Positions 31,942 through 39,901 of a DNA stretch of 64,000 bases are shown here, piece after piece (the first letter of the stretch is position 1; each line of letters opens with the position of its first letter). The notes beneath the pieces are model-generated. The model did not search any database and had not been told where the DNA came from. It was given only the letters and a program-made list of their open reading frames with translations. The position numbers and the translations under genes were made by a program. The stretch lies in NCBI RefSeq assembly GCF_002763455.1, contig NZ_NIXK01000005.1, positions 248,001-312,000 on the forward strand. Reading direction: 5' to 3'. The DNA comes from Lentibacillus sediminis (GTDB lineage: Bacteria > Bacillota > Bacilli > Bacillales > Amphibacillaceae).

Positions 31942-33345
31942 ATGATACAGTACAAAATTCCTCTATTTGAAGCACTGCAACAATTCCATCAAAACGAACC
32001 CACCTCCTTCCACGTCCCGGGCCATAAAAATGGCAGCATCTTTCCGAAACAGGCGGAGAATTTTTTTGCATCACTGCTGCAGCTGGATCTGACCGAGCTG
32101 CCAGGGCTGGATGACCTGCATGCCCCAAGTGGCGTGATTGCCGAGGCAGAGGAGCTTGCGGCGGAATACTTTCGCTCTGAACATACCTTTTTCCTGGTTG
32201 GGGGCAGTACGGCAGGCAATCTGGCGATGATTCTGGCTACTTGCAGCGCCGGAGATAAGGTGATCGTGCAGCGCAATGCGCATAAATCGGTGATGAACGG
32301 ACTGGAACTGAGTGGCGCCCGACCGATTTTGATCGCCCCGGAATTTGACGCAAGCACCGACCGCTATACCGGCCCAGACAGCACCTCTCTGAAAAAGGCG
32401 CTCGAGCAACATCCTGATGCGAAAGCTGTGGTGCTGACCTATCCTGATTATTTCGGTTGCACATATCCGCTTAAAGAAATGATTGACCTCGCCCACCGGT
32501 GGGGAATTCCAGTGCTTGTCGATGAGGCACATGGCGTGCATTTTTCCCTTGGAGAGCCGTTTCCTCTCTCTGCTGTCGATCTTGGAGCAGATGCAGTCGT
32601 GCAATCGGCACATAAAATGGCGCCGGCAATGACGATGGCGGCTTATTTACATATGAATTCAGGGCTTGTATCCAAGCAAAAAATCGCCCACTATCTGCAG
32701 ATGATCCAGTCAAGCAGCCCGTCCTATCCGCTATTGGCATCACTGGATCTGGCGCGCGCCTTCCTGGCAGAGATGACACCGGAGCGGCTGAAGGAGATTC
32801 TCCTTAGCGTGAAAAAGCTGAACGAAACGTTGGCCGAATCGGACCATTGGGAGCTCATTCCTGCAAACGATCCCTTGAAAATAATGCTGCAGATGAATCC
32901 CGGCATATCCGCCCAGCAGACAGCCTGGCTTTTTGAACAGGAAAATATTTACCCTGAGCTCGCGACGCATAATCAAATCCTGTTTATCCATGGGCTGGCG
33001 CCGTTTGAGCAATTGCCCGACTTGAAAAAGAAACTGGAACGGATAAATACACAATTAAAAAACACGGCTGGTCATGCTACAATAGAAACGGCAAAACTAT
33101 TTTTTGAGCCAGTCCAAGAACTGGAAATGTCTTATCAGGAAATGAATCAGCTGACAGATAGATTGGTTCCGCTCCGGGAGAGTGCCGGTCATATAGCGGC
33201 AGAGGCTGTGATCCCGTACCCGCCGGGAATTCCGCTGATCCTGAAAGGGGAACGCATAACGCAAGTACATATTGACAGCATCGTGAGCCTGCTGGAGACA
33301 GGAGTTCGCCTGCAGCAGCGGGAAGAAGGCATACGGATTTATTGA
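31942..33345 (+). CDS. yaaO: Orn/Lys/Arg decarboxylase-like PLP enzyme
   Basis: The 467-residue fold-type I aminotransferase-like enzyme of the Orn/Lys/Arg decarboxylase group has HVPGHKNG (24-31), the cofactor-stacking DEAHGVHF (D194, H197) and the Schiff-base Lys225 in QSAHKMAPAM. The C-terminal decarboxylase domain ends PYPPGIPLILKGE. The substrate amino acid (arginine, lysine or ornithine) cannot be read. It lies upstream of tmk as in B. subtilis. A GGAGAG ribosome site precedes the ATG. A broken partial copy is at 30020-30285. Confidence 0.93.
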   Translation: MIQYKIPLFEALQQFHQNEPTSFHVPGHKNGSIFPKQAENFFASLLQLDLTELPGLDDLHAPSGVIAEAEELAAEYFRSEHTFFLVGGSTAGNLAMILATCSAGDKVIVQRNAHKSVMNGLELSGARPILIAPEFDASTDRYTGPDSTSLKKALEQHPDAKAVVLTYPDYFGCTYPLKEMIDLAHRWGIPVLVDEAHGVHFSLGEPFPLSAVDLGADAVVQSAHKMAPAMTMAAYLHMNSGLVSKQKIAHYLQMIQSSSPSYPLLASLDLARAFLAEMTPERLKEILLSVKKLNETLAESDHWELIPANDPLKIMLQMNPGISAQQTAWLFEQENIYPELATHNQILFIHGLAPFEQLPDLKKKLERINTQLKNTAGHATIETAKLFFEPVQELEMSYQEMNQLTDRLVPLRESAGHIAAEAVIPYPPGIPLILKGERITQVHIDSIVSLLETGVRLQQREEGIRIY

Positions 33346-33432
33346 ATCAATGCAGGAGAAGAACTATAACTCAAGTGTTGCGAGGTCGCATCAAAAATAG
33401 ATTTACTGAAGCAATGAGGGAGACGAACCGAC

Positions 33433-34059
33433 GTGAAGGGACATTTTATTACAGTGGAAGGCGGCGAGGGTGCCGGAAAAACTTCTATTATACATGCTTT
33501 GAATGAAGAATTGTTAAAGCGGGGCTATCAAGTGCTGCTGACACGGGAACCGGGCGGGATCGACATCGCCGAACAAATCAGGAAAGTCATCCTTGATCCA
33601 GCGAACATCAAGATGGAAGAGCGCACCGAAGCACTTTTATATGCGGCAGCACGAAGGCAGCACCTCGTGGAGAAGGTATTGCCTGCTCTGGAGGCGGGGA
33701 AAATTGTCCTCTGCGACCGTTTTGTTGACTCAAGCCTTGCCTATCAGGGACATGCCAGGGGACTTGGAATGGATGAGGTTTTCACCATTAATCAATTCGC
33801 CATCCAGGATTGCATGCCGGACCTGACATTATTCTTTGATATTACGCCAGAAAAAGGGTTGGCGCGCATTGCAGCCAATAAAAACAGGGAACAAAACCGG
33901 CTGGATCTGGAAAACCTGGAGTTTCATGAGCGAGTCTATGAGGCTTATCAGCTGCTGTTGGAGCAATTTCCTGAGCGTATTCGGCGAGTGGATGCGGACC
34001 AGCCGATGAGGGAAGTGGAGAGAGAGGCTGTCGGGGTGATAACGGAGTATCTAGATTAG
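33433..34059 (+). CDS. tmk: Thymidylate kinase
   Basis: The 208-residue enzyme phosphorylates dTMP to dTDP. P-loop [13 protein letters not shown] (8-20), LTREPGG motif, [18 protein letters not shown] (the DR dTMP-binding and activating region) and the LID region. Length and motifs are normal. The start is GTG at 33433 with GAGGGAGACG upstream. In B. subtilis yaaQ follows directly; here 7.9 kb of accessory DNA lies between. Confidence 0.96.
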   Translation: MKGHFITVEGGEGAGKTSIIHALNEELLKRGYQVLLTREPGGIDIAEQIRKVILDPANIKMEERTEALLYAAARRQHLVEKVLPALEAGKIVLCDRFVDSSLAYQGHARGLGMDEVFTINQFAIQDCMPDLTLFFDITPEKGLARIAANKNREQNRLDLENLEFHERVYEAYQLLLEQFPERIRRVDADQPMREVEREAVGVITEYLD

Positions 34060-34060
34060 A

Positions 34061-34092
34061 GAGTAGGGATGATTTGTCCCCGCTCTTTATTT
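34061..34092 (+). terminator. Weak terminator after tmk
   Basis: GAG-TA-GGGA pairs with TCCC-CG-CTC, followed by TTTATTT. The loop sequence (TGATTTG) resembles the terminator at 9265. Confidence 0.5.
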
Positions 34093-34189
34093 GTAGGAAT
34101 GGAGCCCACTTACCTTCTTTTGCTCGTGCTTCAAATGAATTATTGTTAAAATATTGGTATATCCTTATAGTGAATTGGGGTGAAGTATA

Positions 34190-34531
34190 ATGGGAACAAG
34201 TTGGGAATCAACAGGAATTTCAACACGCTTTATTAACGAATTGCAAAGTTATTGTGCGAATAATGACCAAATAGAAAAAGTCGTTTTATTTGGGTCGCGA
34301 GCAAGAGGTGACTTTCAGAGTTCTTCTGATATCGATTTGGCTTTCTTTACTATAAATAGCTCTCATTCTCAACAGAACCTAATCGCACAATTCATAGATG
34401 AACTTCCCACCCCATTAAAAATTGATGTGGCTTTTATGGATCGGCTATCTAAAGAAAAGATGATCTTTAATATACAAAAAGAGGGAGTGGTTATTTATGA
34501 ACAAGGAAAGGCTCTACGAGAAGCTTGGTGA
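34190..34531 (+). CDS. MNT-type nucleotidyltransferase (minimal NTase, antitoxin-type)
   Basis: A 113-residue pol-beta-like nucleotidyltransferase with the signature GSRARGDFQSSSDIDLAFF (G35, S36, D47, D49) and a third Asp at about 79 (KIDVAFMD). These bind metal and nucleotide. Its gene overlaps the HEPN gene by 35 bases. In characterised HEPN-MNT pairs the MNT protein adenylylates the HEPN toxin and neutralises it. The motif set is complete, so the enzyme should be active. Confidence 0.9.
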   Translation: MGTSWESTGISTRFINELQSYCANNDQIEKVVLFGSRARGDFQSSSDIDLAFFTINSSHSQQNLIAQFIDELPTPLKIDVAFMDRLSKEKMIFNIQKEGVVIYEQGKALREAW

Positions 34532-34904
34532 TTACAAACGCGCGAGCAACAAGCTGGATGAAGCGACGAAAATTCAATTAGATTATGATATTATTTACGA
34601 CGCGGTTATTAAGAGATTTGAATTCACCTATGAATTAAGCTGGAAGTTAATGAAAAGGTATTTGCAATATACGGGAATTAGTGAACTCAAAAGTCCGAGG
34701 GCAACCATAAGAGAAGCATATGCCTACGGGTTAATTGATGACGGGGAACAATGGATTGATATGATGGAAGACCGTAATAAAACTTCCCATCTCTATGATG
34801 AAGAGGAAGCCAGACTGATTTATGAAAAAGTGAAAAATACCTACAGCCATCTTTTGTCTAACCTGGGTAGTACTTTGGAAGAAGAATTGAAAAAGATAAG
34901 ATAG
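34497..34904 (+). CDS. HEPN-type protein (HI0074 family), toxin partner of MNT
   Basis: The 135-residue all-helical protein belongs to the HI0074 nucleotidyltransferase substrate-binding family. It has the conserved FEFTYELSWKLMKRYL helix and the HEPN RNase motif R-x4-H as R93-NKTS-H98. In studied pairs the HEPN subunit is an RNase or tRNA-targeting toxin. Start ATG at 34497 inside the MNT gene; overlapping translation keeps the two in balance. Confidence 0.9.
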   Translation: MNKERLYEKLGDYKRASNKLDEATKIQLDYDIIYDAVIKRFEFTYELSWKLMKRYLQYTGISELKSPRATIREAYAYGLIDDGEQWIDMMEDRNKTSHLYDEEEARLIYEKVKNTYSHLLSNLGSTLEEELKKIR

Positions 34905-34952
34905 AAGAAAGCGTACTCTTGAAATCAGATCGGATTGTATGGGGGGATGTTA

Positions 34953-35516
34953 ATGATCGATACAATTATATTAATTGGCCCTATTTGTGCCGGTAAGAGT
35001 ACAGTAGGAAAAGCCATCTCTGACAGATTAGGGGTCCCTCAACGGCCCATGGATGACTTACGGTTTGATTATTATAGGGAAATCGGTTTCAACAAGAAAA
35101 AACAAGATAAGATACTTGAGAATGACGGCTATAAAGCTATGTATAAGTATTGGAAGCCATTTGAGGCTCACGCTGTTAAAAGAGTATTGGAAGATTACCC
35201 AGACCATGTTCATGATTTCGGTGCAGGACATTCTGTTTATGAAGATGAACATTTATTGAAAGAAGTAAAGGCTGTTTTAGATAGATATAAAAATGTTTTT
35301 TTGTTACTGCCAAGCCAAAATGAACAAGAGTCGATAAGTATTTTACATGAAAGGCTTAAGGATGTTACTGCGAATAATGCCGTGTATGAGCTAAATGAGC
35401 ACTTTGTTAAACACAAGTCTAATAAGCTGTTAGCAAAGCATGTTATCTATACAAAAGGAAGATCTATTAAGGATATTGCTGAAGAAATAATTGAAGTATC
35501 AACTAATGATTTTTAA
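34953..35516 (+). CDS. P-loop kinase-like protein (shikimate kinase/AAA-like)
   Basis: The 187-residue protein starts MIDTIILIGPICAGKSTVGK with Walker A at 9-16. DDLRFDYY follows, as in small-molecule kinases. The rest is helical. It resembles shikimate/gluconate-kinase-like P-loop proteins; the substrate is unknown. Start at 34953 fits GGGGGG six bases upstream; an alternative ATG is at 34947. The 3-prime end overlaps the truncated DJ-1 gene by 14 bases on the opposite strand. Confidence 0.75.
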   Translation: MIDTIILIGPICAGKSTVGKAISDRLGVPQRPMDDLRFDYYREIGFNKKKQDKILENDGYKAMYKYWKPFEAHAVKRVLEDYPDHVHDFGAGHSVYEDEHLLKEVKAVLDRYKNVFLLLPSQNEQESISILHERLKDVTANNAVYELNEHFVKHKSNKLLAKHVIYTKGRSIKDIAEEIIEVSTNDF

Positions 35517-35898
35517 CAAATAGAGCGTCCGGTTTATTATTATCAACGGAATGACGGAGTAAGCCTTGTAATTTTATATTATCCGGAAGGTCAAACATCG
35601 CACCATAACCGCCAGGAAAGAAAACAGCATCGTAATCCTCTGTTGTAACCTCATCTAACGGTATCGTTTTTTCTAAATATATTTCAGCATCTAAAAGGTC
35701 CTGAGATGTATTTTCATCTATACTAGTCGGATCAAAAGGCCCTTTTCCTCCGAGCGGGCTTGCTACAGTCACCTTATAATCACGCTTCGTGAATTCATAA
35801 TAAGCTTCAGCAAACTCAGAAAGCCAAACTCCTGTTTTTCCTCCTTGAAAGCTATCATGGCTTGTCACCACTATTAATACGGATTTATTTTTGGTCAT
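35503..35898 (-). pseudogene. DJ-1/PfpI-family protein, 3-prime truncated (no nucleophile Cys)
   Basis: 131 residues match the N-terminal half of a class I glutamine-amidotransferase-like protein: VLIVVTSHDSFQGGKTGVWL, VASPLGGKGPFDPTS, and AVFFPGGYGAMFDLPDN. The frame then runs into unrelated residues (SVDNNKPDALFVKNH) and stops. Full-length relatives are about 220 residues and carry the catalytic Cys (A-I-C-H-G) just after this point. The truncation coincides with the end of the kinase-like gene, suggesting a deletion junction. Confidence 0.8.
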
Positions 35899-36065
35899 TA
35901 TTATTTCTTCCTCGTTCCAGGATGTCTTTCAAATTTGCTCATGCTTTCCCTGGAGCTACCTTCATTATACAAAATGTAAAATTGAATGTAAGTACGCACT
36001 TTTGTAACACATACTGTCGAAAAGGATAGTGTTAATAGGGTTTTATGAAGCTCCACCTAAAAAAT

Positions 36066-36095
36066 CACGCTCCTTCAAATGTTTAAAGGAGCGTG
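36066..36095 (-). terminator. Terminator of the flavin oxidoreductase gene
   Basis: CACGCTCCTT and AAGGAGCGTG form a 10-bp stem with a 10-base loop. On the minus strand it is followed by ATTTTTTAGG. Confidence 0.8.
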
Positions 36096-36126
36096 TTCGC
36101 AAATTCTTATAGCACTTAACGATAAT

Positions 36127-37221
36127 TTATGCTTCAAATTCCTTAATCCTGGCATCCGGGTTTAAAACTTTTTCTGAGTCAAACGCTGCTAACGGCGTTC
36201 CATTTTTGACTTTGCTGACCCAATCATGGTTAGCCAGGGCGCCTTTACCTAAGGTAACCACTTCCGCTTCTCCACTTTCAATGATTTCCGCAGCTTTTTC
36301 TGGACCCTCTAAATGCCCGTTGGCGATGACGGGAACATTTCCGTATTTTTTTGCGAGAGAGGCCAGTGAGGGTCCATTTGTATCGAACGCTGGCTCCCAT
36401 GCTTTGTGTTCCGTGACATGGATATAGTCAACATTAGCTTTTCCTAATTGACCAAAGATGATTTCAGCGTCCTGTTCTTTTCCTGCCCACTTGTGTGAGA
36501 AATCATTTACTTTCGCCTGGGAAATCCGAATGCCAATGGTGAATTCATCCCCGACAGCTTCCCGAATTGCTTTAGCTATTTCAGATGATAAACGGACTCG
36601 GTTTTCTGTGGAGCCGCCGTATTCATCTTTGCGCTGATTCGTATAATCAGTAAGGAATCCATCAAGTAAATAACCATTGGCACCATGGAGTTCAATTCCA
36701 TCAAACCCAACCGATTGAGCATGTTTAGCAGCATGAACAAAACTGATTATAACCTCTTGGATCTCTTCTTTTGCCGCTTCTCTTGGAGTCTGGAATTGAC
36801 CTTCGCCTAAATACATTGCCAATTGTTCCCCTTTTGGCTGAACAGCAGATGGAGCAATCGTTTCCCCGGCAAAACGGTTTCCTTGAGAAAGGGCACCCGA
36901 ATGCTGTAATTGCATAAAGATTTTTGCTCCTGCTTGATGAACCGAATCTACAACTTTCTTCCATCCCTCCACTTGTTCATCATAAACGATGCCCGGTTGA
37001 TGAGGATATGTTTGACTATATTTGTCATCAATATAATTTCCCTCCGTAATGATCAACCCAAATCCGCCTTGAGCAAAAGACGTGTAGTACGATACCATCT
37101 GATCGGTTGCCAATCCTTCAAATGTCGCGCTGATACGTGTCATGGGTGCAACCCCTACCCGGTTGTTTAATACTGTATTACCTAATTTTACAGGCTCAAA
37201 TAATTTATTGGTATTTGCCAT
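36127..37221 (-). CDS. NADH:flavin oxidoreductase, old yellow enzyme family
   Basis: A 364-residue FMN-dependent TIM barrel: RVGVAPMTRISA (FMN-binding strand 1), MQLQHSG (103-109), FDGIELHGANGYLLDGFLTDYTNQRKDEYGGSTENR (the catalytic and FMN-phosphate region) and a C-terminal PVIANGHL...VTLGKGAL. It lacks the second Fe-S/FAD domains of dienoyl-CoA reductase. It reduces activated alkenes or quinones. It is divergent from an MFS pump gene with 187 bp between, which may indicate joint control in detoxification. Confidence 0.93.
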   Translation of the reverse strand: MANTNKLFEPVKLGNTVLNNRVGVAPMTRISATFEGLATDQMVSYYTSFAQGGFGLIITEGNYIDDKYSQTYPHQPGIVYDEQVEGWKKVVDSVHQAGAKIFMQLQHSGALSQGNRFAGETIAPSAVQPKGEQLAMYLGEGQFQTPREAAKEEIQEVIISFVHAAKHAQSVGFDGIELHGANGYLLDGFLTDYTNQRKDEYGGSTENRVRLSSEIAKAIREAVGDEFTIGIRISQAKVNDFSHKWAGKEQDAEIIFGQLGKANVDYIHVTEHKAWEPAFDTNGPSLASLAKKYGNVPVIANGHLEGPEKAAEIIESGEAEVVTLGKGALANHDWVSKVKNGTPLAAFDSEKVLNPDARIKEFEA

Positions 37222-37408
37222 TGTAAATTTTCTCCTTTATGTCTATTTTCAACTACCTGCTGGAAATGAATACAGCCATATTGTAATTGAATACGTTTGT
37301 TTAGTAAAACAGATGAAAATATAAACCAAAAGCTTGTAACTTCCTCCCACACCGAGTATAATGCGATAGTCAAATGATACATTTCGTTGGCGGAAAAGGG
37401 GAACACAC

Positions 37409-38851
37409 ATGACGACGCAACCGTATAACAAAGTATTGATGGCTGCTCTGTTGCTGACGGGTTCATTTATCGCGATTTTGAACCAGACGCTGATGATTAC
37501 AGCTATTCCTCCCATCATGGAAGAAATGAATATATCGGCGAATACAGCGCAATGGCTGACCACTGTCTTTATGCTCGTCAATGGGATCATGATACCCGTC
37601 ACCGCGTTTTTAATTGAACGGTTTACTACACGCCAGCTGTTTTTAACGGCAATGAGTGTATTTGTACTTGGAACGATTGTTGGAGGGCTTGCCCCAAATT
37701 TCGCCGTATTGCTGACAGGCAGAATTATTCAATCGGCCGGAGCAGGGATAATGCTGCCACTCATGCAGACTATTTTTCTATTAATCTTCCCTTTGCATAA
37801 ACGTGGGGCAGCCATGGGCTATGTCGGGCTTGTTATCTCGTTTGCGCCAGCTATTGGACCGACTTTGTCCGGCTGGGTCACGTCTAATTTGTCCTGGAGA
37901 TTTTTATTCTTGCTCATTCTGCCTTTAGCTATTTTAATTATTATTATTGCTTATTTCATATTAAAAAATGTTACCGAGCTTACGTATCCGAAACTCGATA
38001 TTCCATCGATTATCTTATCTTCCATCGGCTTTGGCGGGCTGCTGTTTGGCTTTTCCAGTGCCGGAAATTATGGGTGGGACAGCTGGATAACTATTGTCAC
38101 GCTTGCCGTTGGTGCCATTTCCCTGACCATCTTTATTCTAAGACAATTAAGCATGCACCAGCCGATGCTGGAATTCCGGGTATTCAAATTCCGCACCTTT
38201 ACCATTGCAACCATCATCGGCATGATCACGTTCCTTGGCTTGATCGGCACGGAAACGTTAATTCCGCTTTATATGCAGAATATGAGAGATTTCACAGCTG
38301 TGGAATCCGGTCTGGTTCTTCTTCCTGGGGCGATCATCTCCGGATTAATGTCGCCGATTACCGGGCGAATCTTTGACCGGGTTGGCGCCCGCTGGCTGGC
38401 GATTATCGGCTTGGTTATTATGACTGGTTCTACCTTGGCCTTTGGCTTCCTGGGCACCACTACGACGCTCACGTTCCTGATCGTTATGTATGCGATTCGC
38501 ATGTTTGGCTTTTCGATGGTGATGATGCCTGTCACGACAGCAGGTTTGAATCAATTGCCGAGAAAATTGATCCCTCACGGTGCGGCGATGAATAATACGA
38601 TGCGGCAGGTTTCAGCATCCGTCGGGACTGCCATCCTCGTTGCAGTGATGACGATGACGGCACAAAGCTCCCAGCAAAATCCTCAGGTCGCAAATCCTGA
38701 CATTCACGGAGCAAACGTAGCTTTTTGGGTGATTGCTGTTTTATCGCTGATTGGAATTATCTTATCTATGTTTCTTAAAAAGACTTATCCTGCTGATGAG
38801 GAAATTGAAGCAGCGGAAACAGATGATAGGAAAAGAGCGGAAAATATGTAA
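37409..38851 (+). CDS. MFS multidrug efflux pump, DHA2 family (LmrB/EmrB-type)
   Basis: A 480-residue membrane protein with 14 predicted helices. Motif A is seen as LIERFTTRQLFL, motif C as GYVGLVISFAPAIGPTLSGW, and the conserved NQTLMITAIPPIMEEM in helix 1 is diagnostic of DHA2 pumps. It exports drugs in exchange for protons. Start ATG at 37409 with AAGGGGAAC upstream. No adjacent MarR/TetR gene is present; the divergent neighbour is the old yellow enzyme gene. Confidence 0.93.
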   Translation: MTTQPYNKVLMAALLLTGSFIAILNQTLMITAIPPIMEEMNISANTAQWLTTVFMLVNGIMIPVTAFLIERFTTRQLFLTAMSVFVLGTIVGGLAPNFAVLLTGRIIQSAGAGIMLPLMQTIFLLIFPLHKRGAAMGYVGLVISFAPAIGPTLSGWVTSNLSWRFLFLLILPLAILIIIIAYFILKNVTELTYPKLDIPSIILSSIGFGGLLFGFSSAGNYGWDSWITIVTLAVGAISLTIFILRQLSMHQPMLEFRVFKFRTFTIATIIGMITFLGLIGTETLIPLYMQNMRDFTAVESGLVLLPGAIISGLMSPITGRIFDRVGARWLAIIGLVIMTGSTLAFGFLGTTTTLTFLIVMYAIRMFGFSMVMMPVTTAGLNQLPRKLIPHGAAMNNTMRQVSASVGTAILVAVMTMTAQSSQQNPQVANPDIHGANVAFWVIAVLSLIGIILSMFLKKTYPADEEIEAAETDDRKRAENM

Positions 38852-39004
38852 TAGCAGAGGGAGATATTCCGTTTTCCAGTGCGTTGCGGACAAACAAGGG
38901 GGATAAAATTGTCGTTGCAATAGAAATATACATGAGAAGAAAAGGACCAGAATGTTTAGGGAAGTAGATTTAATGGAATGAGATGATAAAGGAGGGCACA
39001 CACA

Positions 39005-39763
39005 TTGGCACGTTTACAAGATAAAGTTGCGATCATCACCGGTGCAGCCAGCGGTATTGGTTTAGGAAATGCAAAGCTCTTTGCAAAAGAAGGAGCGAAA
39101 GTTGTTGCCACTGATGTCCAACATGATCTTTTAACAGAAGAAGCAAAGAAGATTAGTGAGAGCGGAGGAGAAATCACTGCTCTTTACTTAGACGTCACTT
39201 CAGAAAATCAGTGGAAGGAAGTTGTTCAGAAAACAGTGGAGACCTATGGACAGATTGATGTCCTCGTGAACAATGCAGGCATCCATATCCCAAATAAAAT
39301 CTTAGAAACTTCATTGGATGAATGGCACAACGTATTAAATGTAAACACAACGGGCATCTTTCTCGGCATGCGCGAAGTCATTCCTGAAATGCAAAAGGCT
39401 GGCAAGGGTTCCGTGATTAATATCGCATCGCTTGCAGCATTGACAGCTACAGGAGCGGCAAGTGGAAATGGGACAGCTTACAGCGCGTCAAAAGGAGCGG
39501 TACGTTCATTAACCAAACACGTTGCAGCACATTTTGCAAACGAAAAAATTCGCGTGAATAGTATCTTCCCTGGTCCTATTAAAACACCAATTATGGGTGA
39601 TCGGCAGGCAACGATCGCTGAAAGAAACAAAGACGTCGTTCCCCTTCCTCCGCATTATGGAGAAGCGAGTGATATTGCATATGCAGCACTATATTACGCT
39701 TCAGAAGAATCCCGGTTTGTCACTGGAGATGAAACGGTTATTGATGGTGGATCGGTTATATAA
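39005..39763 (+). CDS. Short-chain dehydrogenase/reductase
   Basis: A 252-residue classical SDR: NAD(P)-binding TGAASGIG at 12-19, an Asp at the end of beta-2 (VVATDVQ) favouring NAD, NNAG, catalytic Ser in NIASLAA, and YSASK as the Tyr-Lys pair. The substrate is unknown. The start is TTG at 39005, behind a strong AAAGGAGGG. A short tail fragment (YTTEEVIEMIDQETS, 39780-39831) after the stop looks like the end of another lost gene. Confidence 0.9.
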   Translation: MARLQDKVAIITGAASGIGLGNAKLFAKEGAKVVATDVQHDLLTEEAKKISESGGEITALYLDVTSENQWKEVVQKTVETYGQIDVLVNNAGIHIPNKILETSLDEWHNVLNVNTTGIFLGMREVIPEMQKAGKGSVINIASLAALTATGAASGNGTAYSASKGAVRSLTKHVAAHFANEKIRVNSIFPGPIKTPIMGDRQATIAERNKDVVPLPPHYGEASDIAYAALYYASEESRFVTGDETVIDGGSVI

Positions 39764-39846
39764 TCGTTTTGAATAGCAGGGCTTATACGACAGAAGAAGT
39801 CATCGAAATGATTGATCAGGAAACAAGCTAATACCTTGTGTAGAAT

Positions 39847-39887
39847 AAAGCTTACAGAGGGAGGTTTACTCCCGCCGCAAGCTTTTT
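39847..39887. terminator. Terminator between the SDR and protease genes
   Basis: AAAGCTT pairs with AAGCTTTTT, with an inner GGGAG/CTCCC pair, ending in a T-run on the plus strand. It can serve both converging genes. Confidence 0.7.
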
Positions 39888-39901
39888 CCTTTGCCTAAGC
39901 C

